A stretch of DNA of 64,000 nucleotides from Rhizobium sp. CG5 (lineage in GTDB: Bacteria > Pseudomonadota > Alphaproteobacteria > Rhizobiales > Rhizobiaceae), in NCBI RefSeq assembly GCF_023701945.1, contig NZ_JABAEF010000003.1:372001-436000 (forward strand), given 5' to 3'. The position numbers and the translations under genes are program-made. Positions within the stretch are counted from its first letter, which is position 1. Each line of letters begins with the position of its first letter. The notes below the pieces were generated by a model. The model saw only the letters and a program-made list of their open reading frames with translations, was not told the DNA's origin and did not search any database. Below are positions 28,439-37,187 of this stretch, one piece after another.

Positions 28439-28439
28439 C
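28418..28439 (+). repeat. gap 3' end, first copy of a flanking duplication
   Basis: GCCCTGAGCAAGCTGATCTG plus AC, spanning the gap stop codon, matches 31169-31190 at 21 of 22 positions. The two copies bracket the 28.4-31.2 kb insert. Confidence 0.75.
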
Positions 28440-28477
28440 TGACATAAGGCCTTCGGGCCGTTCCTGCCCGCATTGCA

Positions 28478-28515
28478 CGCGGCGGCATCCATTGGCGATG
28501 CCGCCGCGTTTTTAT
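28478..28515 (+). terminator. Rho-independent terminator of gap
   Basis: CGCGGCGGCAT (28478-28488), a 9-base loop and ATGCCGCCGCG (28498-28508) form a perfect 11-bp stem followed by TTTTTATT. Its loop and right arm (28490-28511) recur with one mismatch at 31297-31318. Confidence 0.9.
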
Positions 28516-28632
28516 TGAAATAACGAGGATGCCCACCACCATCCTGATGGTTGCGTGCGTTTAATTTACACTACAACCATTGAAGTATTTAAGTATCCGG
28601 ACTACAGTGCCCTGGGGTGGAGGGGCGCGTTC

Positions 28633-29514
28633 TTGTGTAGAGCATTGCGGTCTGGCATTTGGGTTCTGCTTTACCTCGCCATGCTTGCGGGTTGTACTGC
28701 TGGCGTTCCGCTGGAGGACCTCAAGAATTTCCGGGAAGCATTCCTGGAGGCGCAAAAGGCCGGTGACCTCGTCTATGACGAGATCGCGCCCATTCTGTCC
28801 AAGGAATCGGGACATGCCGAGGCCTGCACCACCGACCGGAGCGGCACGCCCAAATGTTTCGATCCCGACCAGGTCATCGGCAACGCGACCCGCAGCAACG
28901 AGGACCCGAGCCTGCGCGCCCGTCGGCTAGCGCTCGCTCTCCTGTCCGAATATTCCCTGGCCCTTGTTGAGCTATCGGACGGACGCTCGCAGCAAGAGCT
29001 GACCCGCAGCATTCAGGAGACGGCCGAGCTTGCGACAGCCCTCACGGCGCTGGCAGGTGCGGCCGCGCCTGCCGGCTTGCCGGCCTTGCTGACGCAGCCG
29101 ATCATCGCGTCGTTCACCGATCTCGCCGTCCGCCTCGACAGGGTCCGAACGGCTGAAACGGTGCGCGCCGCGCTCATCGCCAACCAGGATACCATCGCCC
29201 GCCTGATCGATCAGCTGATTGCCGACACCCGGCCGATCTACGCGATCTATTACCGGAACCAGACCATACGGGTTCTGGAAAGCCCCGCGGCGGCAACGGC
29301 AAGCGAGATGGCCAAGGCGGCCAAATATCACGAAGCGCTGACCGCCTATGTCGTCATCTTGCGACAGATGAAAGCCTCCAATGCGCGCCTTGCCAGGCTG
29401 GCGAGCGCCGCGCCGGGCAGCGCGGGCGAACTGCGCGCCGTGGTCGAGGAGGCGACCCGCATCAAGCTTTCGGCGGAAACATTCTGGAGTGCCATACGAG
29501 AGGTTCGCAAATGA
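28633..29514 (+). CDS. Helical lipoprotein of unknown function, partner of the downstream peptidoglycan hydrolase
   Basis: No family recognised. The long frame opens at GTG 28555, but GGAGGGG (28619-28625) lies 7 bases before TTG 28633. That start gives a compact lipoprotein signal (RALRSGIWVLLYLAMLAGC, lipidated Cys in MLAGC) and a 293-residue precursor. The mature part is almost entirely alpha-helical (for example DLKNFREAFLEAQKAGDLVY), with an Ala/Leu-rich central region at about 170-200 that could insert in or lie against the membrane. Thirty-eight bases separate it from the muramidase/peptidase gene, so the two are probably co-transcribed. An immunity role is one possible reading (see findings). 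Confidence 0.65.
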   Translation: MCRALRSGIWVLLYLAMLAGCTAGVPLEDLKNFREAFLEAQKAGDLVYDEIAPILSKESGHAEACTTDRSGTPKCFDPDQVIGNATRSNEDPSLRARRLALALLSEYSLALVELSDGRSQQELTRSIQETAELATALTALAGAAAPAGLPALLTQPIIASFTDLAVRLDRVRTAETVRAALIANQDTIARLIDQLIADTRPIYAIYYRNQTIRVLESPAAATASEMAKAAKYHEALTAYVVILRQMKASNARLARLASAAPGSAGELRAVVEEATRIKLSAETFWSAIREVRK

Positions 29515-29552
29515 ACTATTGACCGGTTCAACCACGAAAGGGGGGACATGAC

Positions 29553-31094
29553 ATGTCGAGCGAAGCGCAGATGCTGGCCGATCAATTGTTCGATGAATTT
29601 CTCGCCGCGCAGAGCGATGCCGACCGCGAGGCCATCCGCCCCGCGGCCCTCGCCGCCGCGCACAATGCCCTCGCCGAGGCGATTGCCAGCTTCCGCGCCG
29701 GCACCGCCAAGATCCTGGAGATCTCGACAAAACTCGAGGATGCCATCCTGAAACTGGGATCGCAGGCCTCGCGCGAGCGGCTGGAGGCCATAGCCGTGCG
29801 GCTTGGCGATCTGCAGCGACAGGTGCATGATGCCGAGGGAATGCGAACGACCTGGGAGAATACCGAGGAATTCGAGACCAATTTCCCGGACGAGGACATG
29901 GTGCCCGCCTCCGGTCAGCACGGCCCCATTCCGCTCGGCGCAACCCTTGATAGCGATCTCCAGGACAGGCCCCTGTCCACATCGAGAAAATTCGAGGATC
30001 TGGCGGACGAGTATATCCGCCTGTTTCGCATGGCACGCTATAAGGATGCCGTAAGCGAGAAGGCCGCCAAGGGTTTCGCCGAAAAGGCCATTGCGCAACG
30101 GCCGCGATATCAGACCGTCGGACAGCCGCTCGGTATCCCCTGGTGGTTCGTCGCAGGCGTTCACCTGCTTGAGTCCACCTATAATTTCCGCACTCACCTT
30201 CACAATGGCGACCGGCTGACGGCCAGAACCTTCCGCGTGCCGGCAGGCCGCCCGCACAGCGGTTCACCGCCCTTTACCTGGGAGTTCAGCGCCGAGGACG
30301 CCCTGCGCGGCGAAGGCCTGGCTGGCCTCGCCGACTGGTCGCTGGCGCGGTCGCTCTATCGATGGGAGGTCTTCAACGGCCTCGGCTATCGCAGCAGACG
30401 AATCCCCACTCCCTATCTCTGGTCCTTCTCCACGGTCTATAACAAGGGCAAATTCGTCGGCGACGGGGTCTTCTCACCGACCGCCGTCTCGCAGCAATGC
30501 GGCGCCGCCGTGTTGTTGAAGGCCCTGATCGATCTGGGCGCCGTCGATGTCGGCATCGAGATTTTTACCGAAGGCGCTGGCGACAATGCCGAGTCGGATA
30601 CCGCCGATGCCGAGGCTGCTGTCAGAGACAAAGCGCCCAATATCGACGGGACGATCTCGACCAATACCGATTTCAAGAGCTTCTTCGCCGCCCGTTTGCC
30701 CGACATCAAACATTTCCAGTGGCATGAATTCCTCATCAAGGGAGGACACCACGCCCAGAACGGCCTGAATACCGACCCGCCTCGGGATTTGTGGCCCAAT
30801 ATCATCCCCACGGCGCGCATCCTGGAACGATTCCGAGAGGAAGTCGGGCACCCCGTCGTCATCACCAGCGCCTATCGCAGCCCGGACTACAACAAAGGCC
30901 TTCCAGGCGCCGCCAAGAACAGCCAGCATATGCAGTTCCGGGCTGTCGATATCAAGGTGCCTGGCGCCGGTACGCCGGCCCAATGGGCAGCAGTCCTCAA
31001 ACGGTACCGCAGCGAAAAAATGTTTGAGGGCGGCATCGGCATTTACAACACCTTCGTGCATGTCGATACCCGCGGCCACAACGCCGACTGGTGA
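29553..31094 (+). CDS. Two-domain peptidoglycan hydrolase: muramidase-like plus M15A peptidase
   Basis: A 513-residue protein without a signal peptide. Residues 1-110 are helical and unassigned. Residues about 145-330 match a phage-type lysozyme-like family: IPWWFVAGVHLLESTYNFRT with candidate catalytic Glu207, then FTWEFSAEDALRGEGL and IPTPYLWSFSTVYNKGK. Residues about 385-513 are an M15A (zinc D,D-carboxypeptidase-like) domain: HFQWHEFLIKGG, ITSAYRSPDYN, SQHMQFRAVDI (His459, Asp466) and FVHVDTRG (His503) as zinc and catalytic residues. Fusion of glycan- and peptide-cleaving domains suggests a lytic enzyme. It follows a lipoprotein gene inside an apparent insert after gap. Confidence 0.75.
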   Translation: MSSEAQMLADQLFDEFLAAQSDADREAIRPAALAAAHNALAEAIASFRAGTAKILEISTKLEDAILKLGSQASRERLEAIAVRLGDLQRQVHDAEGMRTTWENTEEFETNFPDEDMVPASGQHGPIPLGATLDSDLQDRPLSTSRKFEDLADEYIRLFRMARYKDAVSEKAAKGFAEKAIAQRPRYQTVGQPLGIPWWFVAGVHLLESTYNFRTHLHNGDRLTARTFRVPAGRPHSGSPPFTWEFSAEDALRGEGLAGLADWSLARSLYRWEVFNGLGYRSRRIPTPYLWSFSTVYNKGKFVGDGVFSPTAVSQQCGAAVLLKALIDLGAVDVGIEIFTEGAGDNAESDTADAEAAVRDKAPNIDGTISTNTDFKSFFAARLPDIKHFQWHEFLIKGGHHAQNGLNTDPPRDLWPNIIPTARILERFREEVGHPVVITSAYRSPDYNKGLPGAAKNSQHMQFRAVDIKVPGAGTPAQWAAVLKRYRSEKMFEGGIGIYNTFVHVDTRGHNADW

Positions 31095-31168
31095 GCGCAA
31101 GACGAAGTCCGGCGCGAATCCGCATCGACCGAACGACCGCCCCGAGTTCGACGGCGCAGTCGTGCATT

Positions 31169-31190
31169 GCCCTCAGCAAGCTGATCTGAC
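31169..31190 (+). repeat. Second copy of the gap 3' end
   Basis: GCCCTCAGCAAGCTGATCTG plus AC, 21/22 identical to 28418-28439. Upstream sequence does not resemble gap, so the duplication starts abruptly. Confidence 0.75.
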
Positions 31191-31214
31191 AGCAACACGC
31201 AGTCAAACGCCGAA

Positions 31215-31252
31215 AAAAGGACGGATCGGGCAATCGATCCGTCCTTTTATTT
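31215..31252. terminator. Rho-independent terminator downstream of the insert
   Basis: GGACGGATCG (31219-31228), 6-base loop and CGATCCGTCC (31235-31244), followed by TTTTATTTT and preceded by AAAAAA, so it can act in both directions. Confidence 0.88.
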
Positions 31253-31296
31253 TGTTCCATCGCCCTACTCTGATCATGATTGGCGGCAAGACTGAA

Positions 31297-31318
31297 CATT
31301 GGCGATTCCGCCGCGTTT
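31297..31318 (+). repeat. Partial copy of the gap terminator
   Basis: CATTGGCGATTCCGCCGCGT plus TT matches 28490-28511 at 21 of 22 positions. The left arm of the stem is missing, so this copy cannot fold as a terminator. Confidence 0.7.
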
Positions 31319-31472
31319 CCCGGCTGTTGCGTCTGCCCATCCAAACCTTAGCATTGCCGACTTTTTTCAAGCCGGTGGCGCTGCCGTATTGGTTTCAGGC
31401 TGACCGCGACCTGACGGAGCGTTACGCAGACGGACAGACCGAGAGCGATGGGCAAAGCGGAGAGGCACGGGC

Positions 31473-33308
31473 TTGGAAAATTTTTACATCGTCATGCTGG
31501 TCCTGACCGCCCTCGTCCTGTTCGCTGCCTTCTCAAGCCTGCTTGCCTTCCGCTTCGGCGCCCCTCTGCTCCTGCTGTTCCTGCTGATCGGCCTGGGGGC
31601 GGGCGTGGATGGCCTGGGTATCGAATTCAGCAACAATTCCGCCGCCTATATGCTCGGCTCCGTGGCGCTCGCCATCATCCTGTTCGATTCCGGCTATCGC
31701 ACCAATATCCAGTCCTTCAAGCTGGCCGCGGTTCCAGCGATTACCCTTGCCACCTTCGGCGTGCTGGTGACGGCCGCCCTGTTCGGGCTGGTCGCCAGCT
31801 GGCTGCTCGGCTTCTCCCTGCTGCAGGGCATGCTGCTCGGTTCGATCGTCGCCTCGACCGATGCGGCAGCCGTGTTCTTCCTGCTGCGCATCGGCGGCAT
31901 CAGCATCCGCGACCGGGTCCGCTCGACGCTTGAGGTCGAATCCGGCACCAACGATCCGATGGCGATCTTCCTGACCATCGCCCTGGTCGGCGCGCTCAGC
32001 GCCGAGGAAAACAGCGCGACGCTGGGCCTCGACCTGCTGCGGCTGTTCGTCGAGCAGATGGGCATGGGCGTCGCGCTCGGCTTGATCGGCGGCGCGCTGA
32101 TCGTTTTTGTCATCAAGCGGCTGGACGTCGATCGGGGCCTCGCGCCGATCATCGTGTTGGCGCTGTCCCTGCTGGTCTTCTCCTATACCGGCGCGGTGGG
32201 CGGCTCCGGCTTTCTGGCGGTCTATGTCGCCGGGATCTATGCCGGCAATCGCAAGATCCCCGGCGGGGTGACCATCGCCCGTTTCCAGGACGGCATGACC
32301 TGGCTTGCCCAGATCATCATGTTCCTGGTGCTCGGCCTGCTGGCCACACCGTCGCAGTTTCTGGAGATCATGTTCCCGGCGGTGCTGCTGGCCCTGTTCC
32401 TGGTGTTCATCGCCCGGCCGCTCGCCGTCTGGCTGTGCCTGCTGCCCTTCGACTATACCCAGCAGGAATCGGGCTTCATCGCCTGGGTCGGCCTGCGCGG
32501 CGCCGTCTCCATTCTGCTGGCCATCCTGCCGATCATCGGCGGCCTGGAGGATGGCCAGATCTATTTCAACATCGCCTTCATCGTCGTGATGATTTCGCTG
32601 ATCATCCAGGGCTGGACCATCAAACCGGTCGCCGAGAAGCTCGGGCTGATCGTGCCGCCGCGCATCGGCGCGATCGACAAGCTGGAACTGGACCTGCCGG
32701 GCGCCGCCCATCACGAGCTTCTGGCCTACCGCGTCGTCGCCGACAGCCCCGTGCTGCGCGGCGAGCGCATCCCCCGCTGGGCGATGCCGTCGCTGGTGAT
32801 CCGTGACGGCAAGTCGATGCGCTATCAATATGCCGGGCGCCTCAAGGAAAACGACAAGGTCTACCTGTTCATCGCGCCCGGCTATTCCCGGCTGATCGAC
32901 AGGCTCTTTGCCAGCAAGCTGCCCGTCGATGCCAATGACAGCGAATTTTTCGGCACCTTCGTCATCTCGCCGTCGCGGTCGGCGGCCGAACTGGATGTCG
33001 CCTACGGCCCCGATATCCTGACGGAGATCGACAAGACCCGGACCGTCGGCGAACTGATCGAACTGAAACTGGGCGGCAAGCCGGACTATGCCGACCGGGT
33101 TCGGCTGGGCCGCATCATCCTCATCGTCCGCGACCTCGACGAGACGGGACATATCGCCTCAGTCGGCATCTCCATGGAGCCCGTGGCGCCGGCCACCCGC
33201 TGGCCGATTTTCCTCAATATTCGGGAACTTGCCCATCTCGTGCGCGATTTATTGCGAAATTATCGGGTCCGCCGGCAGGCCTTCTGGCAGTCGAAAAAAC
33301 GTCCCTGA
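31473..33308 (+). CDS. Potassium/proton antiporter, CvrA/NhaP2 type
   Basis: A 611-residue CPA1-like exchanger. About 12 membrane helices extend to residue ~390, including [16 protein letters not shown] and [20 protein letters not shown], the ion-binding ND motif region. An RCK_C/TrkA-C-like domain (about 400-490, [19 protein letters not shown]) and a CorC/HlyC-like C-terminal domain (about 495-590) follow. This layout fits K+/H+ antiporters of the CvrA family. The start is TTG 31473, 7 bases after GGAGAGG; an ATG at 31494 is the alternative. It lies between the gap islet and pgk. Confidence 0.88.
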   Translation: MENFYIVMLVLTALVLFAAFSSLLAFRFGAPLLLLFLLIGLGAGVDGLGIEFSNNSAAYMLGSVALAIILFDSGYRTNIQSFKLAAVPAITLATFGVLVTAALFGLVASWLLGFSLLQGMLLGSIVASTDAAAVFFLLRIGGISIRDRVRSTLEVESGTNDPMAIFLTIALVGALSAEENSATLGLDLLRLFVEQMGMGVALGLIGGALIVFVIKRLDVDRGLAPIIVLALSLLVFSYTGAVGGSGFLAVYVAGIYAGNRKIPGGVTIARFQDGMTWLAQIIMFLVLGLLATPSQFLEIMFPAVLLALFLVFIARPLAVWLCLLPFDYTQQESGFIAWVGLRGAVSILLAILPIIGGLEDGQIYFNIAFIVVMISLIIQGWTIKPVAEKLGLIVPPRIGAIDKLELDLPGAAHHELLAYRVVADSPVLRGERIPRWAMPSLVIRDGKSMRYQYAGRLKENDKVYLFIAPGYSRLIDRLFASKLPVDANDSEFFGTFVISPSRSAAELDVAYGPDILTEIDKTRTVGELIELKLGGKPDYADRVRLGRIILIVRDLDETGHIASVGISMEPVAPATRWPIFLNIRELAHLVRDLLRNYRVRRQAFWQSKKRP

Positions 33309-33384
33309 TCGCCTTGCGTCCGACCGCAGGAATAGTAAGGTCCGCGCCACAAGCCTCCGATTTCAACCAGACACGGGTGGGACC

Positions 33385-34587
33385 ATGCCGGATTTCAAGA
33401 CTCTCGACGATTTGACCGACGTCGCAGGCAAGCGCGTGCTTGTCCGCGTCGACCTGAATGTTCCAATGGCGGATGGCAAGGTCAGCGACGCGACCCGCAT
33501 CGAACGCGTCGTCCCGACCATCCGAGAACTCTCCGAAAAAGGCGCCAAGGTCATCCTTCTGGCCCATTTCGGCCGCCCGAAGGGCGAAGTGGTGGCGGAC
33601 ATGTCGCTTGAGCCGATTGCCCATGCGGTCTCGGAAATTCTCGACCAGGCCGTGGCCTTTGCCAGCGACTGTATCGGCCCGGTGGCCACCGACGCGATCG
33701 CCAAGATGCAGAACGGCGACATCCTGCTGCTCGAAAACACCCGCTTCCACAAGGGCGAGGAAAAGAACACGCCGGAATTCACGGAGGCTCTCGCTGCCGA
33801 CGGCGATATCTTCGTCAACGACGCCTTTTCCGCCGCCCATCGCGCCCACGCCTCGACGGAAGGGCTTGCCCATCATATGCCGTCCTATGCCGGTCGCACC
33901 ATGCAGGCCGAACTGGAAGCGCTGGAAAAGGGTCTCGGCAAGCCGACCCGTCCGGTGGTCGCCATTGTCGGCGGCGCCAAGGTCTCGACCAAGATCGACC
34001 TCTTGATGAATCTCGTCAAGCGCGTCGATGCGCTGGTGATCGGCGGCGGCATGGCCAATACCTTCATTGCCGCCCGCGGCACCGATGTCGGCAAGTCGCT
34101 CTGCGAGCATGACCTGGCCGATACGGCCAAACAGATCATGATCGAAGCCGCCACGGCCGGCTGCGCCATCGTGCTGCCGGAAGACGGCGTCATTGCCCGC
34201 GAGTTCAAGGCAGGTGCGGCCAACGAGATCGTCAGCATCAACGCCATTCCCGCCGATGCCATGGTGCTCGATGTCGGGCCAAAGTCGATCGAGGCGATCA
34301 ACGGCTGGATCTCCAAGGCCGCCACGCTTGTGTGGAACGGCCCGCTCGGCGCCTTCGAAATCGAACCCTTCGACAAGGCGACGGTGTCTGCAGCCCGGCA
34401 TGCGGCCGAGCGCACCAAGGCGGGCAAGCTGGTCTCCGTGGCCGGCGGCGGCGATACGGTGTCGGCCCTCAACCACGCCGGCGTTGCCGACGATTTCACC
34501 TATGTCTCGACCGCCGGCGGCGCCTTCCTGGAATGGATGGAAGGCAAGGAACTGCCGGGCGTCGCGGTCCTGACCAAGGGCATCTGA
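33385..34587 (+). CDS. pgk: Phosphoglycerate kinase
   Basis: A 400-residue glycolytic kinase. [19 protein letters not shown] and [12 protein letters not shown] are the triose-binding domain. [19 protein letters not shown] is the hinge, and [18 protein letters not shown] is the nucleotide-binding C-domain. It transfers phosphate from 1,3-bisphosphoglycerate to ADP. The open frame runs 99 codons upstream into the antiporter gene; ATG 33385 follows GGGTGGGA and gives the family start. Confidence 0.98.
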   Translation: MPDFKTLDDLTDVAGKRVLVRVDLNVPMADGKVSDATRIERVVPTIRELSEKGAKVILLAHFGRPKGEVVADMSLEPIAHAVSEILDQAVAFASDCIGPVATDAIAKMQNGDILLLENTRFHKGEEKNTPEFTEALAADGDIFVNDAFSAAHRAHASTEGLAHHMPSYAGRTMQAELEALEKGLGKPTRPVVAIVGGAKVSTKIDLLMNLVKRVDALVIGGGMANTFIAARGTDVGKSLCEHDLADTAKQIMIEAATAGCAIVLPEDGVIAREFKAGAANEIVSINAIPADAMVLDVGPKSIEAINGWISKAATLVWNGPLGAFEIEPFDKATVSAARHAAERTKAGKLVSVAGGGDTVSALNHAGVADDFTYVSTAGGAFLEWMEGKELPGVAVLTKGI

Positions 34588-34596
34588 CCCATAGGC

Positions 34597-34624
34597 GGAG
34601 GGCCGGCTCTGCGGCCGGTCCTCC
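34597..34624 (+). terminator. Terminator-like hairpin after pgk
   Basis: GGAGGGCCGGC (34597-34607) pairs with GCCGGTCCTCC (34614-34624) with one G-T pair. A T-rich region begins only about 10 bases later. Confidence 0.55.
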
Positions 34625-34654
34625 CATACTAACTCTTTTAAATTTTTTAACATG

Positions 34655-34688
34655 TTTCAAACGATTGAAATCATTTCAATCGTTTCAA
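34655..34688 (+). promoter_or_regulatory. Multi-half-site palindromic operator upstream of fbaB
   Basis: The 27 bases at 34659-34685 are a perfect odd palindrome (AAACGATTGAAAT, C, ATTTCAATCGTTT). It is built from four TTTCAA/TTGAAA half-sites at 34655, 34665, 34674 and 34683, spaced 9-10 bases apart (one helical turn). It lies in the 260-base pgk-fbaB gap, about 160 bases before the fbaB start. TTTCAA-ACGA-TTGAAA resembles LacI-family operators. Confidence 0.6.
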
Positions 34689-34847
34689 TTACTTATGGGT
34701 CATTCCCCTTTAAAAATACTTCTGTTATCCGCCGATGGTAACCTTGGGAGATCCGGAGGTTGAACCACCCGGCGTTCGCCGGCTGTTTGTAAAACCGAAG
34801 ATAAGCGTGAGCGCTGAACGCGCCATTTTTAGCGATAGGAGTGAGAC

Positions 34848-35744
34848 ATGGTGGACGCGAAGATGTTGAACAAGATGAGCTCGGCGCCCGGATTCATTGC
34901 GGCGCTGGATCAGAGCGGTGGTTCGACACCCGGTGCACTGCGTCTCTATGGCATTTCCGAAACCGACTACCAGGGTGACGAGGATATGTACCGCCTGATG
35001 CACGCCATGCGCGCCCGCATCATGAGCGCGCCGGCCTTTACAGGCGACAAGGTCATCGGCGCCATTCTGTTCGAGCGCACCATGGACGGCGACGTCGACG
35101 GTCTGGCAGTCCCCTCCTATCTCTGGGAAAAGCGTGGCGTGGTACCCTTTCTGAAGATCGACAAGGGTCTGTTGGCGGAAGAAAACGGCGTTCAGCTGAT
35201 GAAGCCGATGCCCGATCTGGACGCTCTGCTGATCCGCGGTCGGGATAAGGGAATTTTCGGCACCAAGATGCGCTCGGTGATCGCGCAGGCCGACAAGTCA
35301 GGCATTGCCGCCGTCGTGAAGCAGCAGTTCGAAGTGGCGCGGCAGATCATCGGCCAGGGCCTCATGCCGATCATCGAGCCAGAAGTCTCCATCAAGAGCC
35401 CGACCAAGGGTGAGGCGGAAGCCATTCTGCGCGACGAGATCGCCCAGCAGCTCGACAAGCTTGCCGCTGATGAGACCGTCATGCTGAAATTGACCATCCC
35501 GACATCGGCCGATTTCTACGCGCCTTTGGTCGCCCACAAATCCGTCATCCGCCTCGTCGCCCTGTCCGGCGGCTACACCCGCACGGACGCCTGCGAAAAG
35601 CTCAAGCAGAACCATGGCATGATCGCCAGCTTCTCGCGCGCGCTCACGGAAAACCTGCGCGTCACAATGAGCGATGCAGAGTTCAACGCCAGCCTCGCCG
35701 AGACGATCGACGAAATCTACGCAGCAAGCGTCAACAAGGCCTGA
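34848..35744 (+). CDS. fbaB: Fructose-bisphosphate aldolase, class I
   Basis: A 298-residue Schiff-base aldolase of the bacterial class I type. The N-terminal GFIAALDQSGGSTPGALRLY is the conserved phosphate-binding opening. VPFLKIDKGL carries the conserved DKG motif, and LMPIIEPEVSIKSP and VMLKLTIPT hold the lysine region. It cleaves fructose-1,6-bisphosphate to triose phosphates. GATAGGAGTG lies 6 bases before the ATG. A striking palindrome lies in its upstream region, and a strong terminator follows. Confidence 0.95.
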   Translation: MVDAKMLNKMSSAPGFIAALDQSGGSTPGALRLYGISETDYQGDEDMYRLMHAMRARIMSAPAFTGDKVIGAILFERTMDGDVDGLAVPSYLWEKRGVVPFLKIDKGLLAEENGVQLMKPMPDLDALLIRGRDKGIFGTKMRSVIAQADKSGIAAVVKQQFEVARQIIGQGLMPIIEPEVSIKSPTKGEAEAILRDEIAQQLDKLAADETVMLKLTIPTSADFYAPLVAHKSVIRLVALSGGYTRTDACEKLKQNHGMIASFSRALTENLRVTMSDAEFNASLAETIDEIYAASVNKA

Positions 35745-35787
35745 GAGGGCGGCCCGAGCCCTCTTGATCGATCGACCTGCCCTATCG

Positions 35788-35818
35788 AGCCCGGCTGCGC
35801 CCAGCAGCCGGGCTTTTG
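35788..35818 (+). terminator. Rho-independent terminator after fbaB
   Basis: AGCCCGGCTGC (35788-35798), loop GCCCA and GCAGCCGGGCT (35804-35814) followed by TTT, a perfect 11-bp stem. Confidence 0.9.
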
Positions 35819-35926
35819 CATGCCTGGGCCCCCGCAATTGTCCCCGCGACAAGTTTATGGCTTCCGTCGCGACCGCCGGCCGATTTAGCTAAGGCAGATC
35901 CTGAGCGAGTATCGGAGCGCCGACCC

Positions 35927-36850
35927 ATGACTGCACCTACGACGACCTATGCCTTTGTGACGGTCGACGTCTTTACCACCGAGCGCTTTGCCGGCAATCC
36001 GCTGGCCGTGATCCTCGATGCGAGCGGCATGAGCGACGAATGCATGCAGGCGATCGCCGCGGAATTCGGCTATTCGGAAAGCACCTTCGTGCTGCCGCCG
36101 CGCGATCCGGCCCATACCGCAGAGGTGCGGATCTTCACACCCGTCACCGAAGTGCCCTTCGCCGGCCATCCGAATGTCGGCACGGCCTTCGTGCTTGCCA
36201 ATATGCCGGAAGTCTTCGGCAAGGCACCGGGCGACCGGCTGGTCTTTGAGGAAAAGGCCGGCCTTGTCGAGGTCGAGGTGCAGCGAAAGGACGGCAGGGC
36301 GGTCAGTGCATCGATCGTCGCCCCAAAGCCCTTGAGCATCGGCAGCACGGTCGACACCGCCCTGCTGGCACGCTGCGCCAGCCTCACCGGCGCCGACATC
36401 GAAACCGCCCGCCATGCGCCGGTCTTCGTCTCGGTCGGACTGAAATTCATCGTCGCGGAAGTCGCGTCTCTCGAGGCGCTCGGTCGCGCCAAGCCCGAGC
36501 TCGGAGCCCTTGCAGAGGCGGTCGAGCGCTACGCCCACGAAAACTGCGACTGTGCCCTGTTTCTCTATACCCGCCAGGGCGGCAATCATCTGCGCGCCCG
36601 GATGTTTGCGCCCTTCGACAATGTCCCGGAAGATCCGGCCACCGGAAGCGCGTCGGCCGCCCTTGGCGCCTATCTCGCGACGCTTGCCGGCGAGCCTGAT
36701 CTGGAGATGGACTTCAGGATCGAACAGGGTGTGGAAATGAAACGCCGCAGCGAGATCGGCATTCGCGTCAGCAAGAAAGACGGCGTGGCGACACGGGTCG
36801 CCATCAGCGGCGCCAGCGTCGAAATCCTGCGCGGCACCTTGCACGCCTGA
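35927..36850 (+). CDS. PhzF-family isomerase-like protein
   Basis: A 307-residue protein of the PhzF/YddE fold. DVFTTERFAGNPLAVILDA is the N-terminal signature. FGYSESTFVLPP carries the conserved catalytic Glu, FTPVTEVPFAGHPNVGTAF and EDPATGSASAALGAYL the active-site loops. Apart from PhzF in phenazine synthesis, most members have no known substrate, and no phenazine genes are nearby. ATG 35927 was chosen over an upstream in-frame start because the conserved fold begins at once. It is convergent with a small membrane protein gene. Confidence 0.9.
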   Translation: MTAPTTTYAFVTVDVFTTERFAGNPLAVILDASGMSDECMQAIAAEFGYSESTFVLPPRDPAHTAEVRIFTPVTEVPFAGHPNVGTAFVLANMPEVFGKAPGDRLVFEEKAGLVEVEVQRKDGRAVSASIVAPKPLSIGSTVDTALLARCASLTGADIETARHAPVFVSVGLKFIVAEVASLEALGRAKPELGALAEAVERYAHENCDCALFLYTRQGGNHLRARMFAPFDNVPEDPATGSASAALGAYLATLAGEPDLEMDFRIEQGVEMKRRSEIGIRVSKKDGVATRVAISGASVEILRGTLHA

Positions 36851-36856
36851 CCGGCG

Positions 36857-37012
36857 TCACGGCCTGACCAGCAGCGTCACCGACCAGATCACGAAGGCGA
36901 TCACCGCGATTTTCCAGAAGTCGCCGCGCTTCTTGAGGCCCGGCAGGCCGAGCGGCCTGATGATCTGGACGGCCATGGCCAGGATGAGAAACCCGGAAAT
37001 CACCTTGGTCAT
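36857..37012 (-). CDS. Small membrane protein of unknown function (51 aa)
   Basis: A 51-residue protein, MTKVISGFLILAMAVQIIRP then a short basic loop (KKRGDF) and WKIAVIAFVIWSVTLLVRP. It has two membrane helices joined by a cytoplasmic-type positive loop. AAGGA lies 7 bases before the ATG at 37012, which supports it over the longer open frame. Similar short hydrophobic proteins are common in rhizobia. No function can be given. Confidence 0.6.
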   Translation of the reverse strand: MTKVISGFLILAMAVQIIRPLGLPGLKKRGDFWKIAVIAFVIWSVTLLVRP

Positions 37013-37187
37013 TGCATATCCTTGATGAAGCAAAAGCAACAATGCCATAGGGAAGACACTTTCCCTTCCCAACATTGCGCATCATGGCGTTATCGTCAGA
37101 CCCGCCGCTGCGCAAGCATTTCAGTGAACTGCGACGTTGCACCCTACCCGCCCTTGCTTTTTCGGCAAACACACGCGACACGGGATC

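Larger units (their letters stand above)
31095..31472. other. Gene-free junction holding the second gap-terminator remnants
   Basis: This 378-base stretch contains a copy of the gap 3' end (31169-31190), a strong terminator (31215-31252) and a copy of part of the gap terminator (31297-31318). No open frame in it looks real. Confidence 0.6.

Noticed and set aside
25601..28492. 963-residue open frame on the minus strand across tkt and gap
   Set aside because: It is antisense to two certain genes and contains only Gly/Asp/Arg-rich shadow sequence with no domain; it is a product of GC-rich codon bias.
31024..31506. 160-residue plus-strand frame between the M15 gene and the antiporter
   Set aside because: It runs through a terminator and the duplicated gap remnants and shows no domain.
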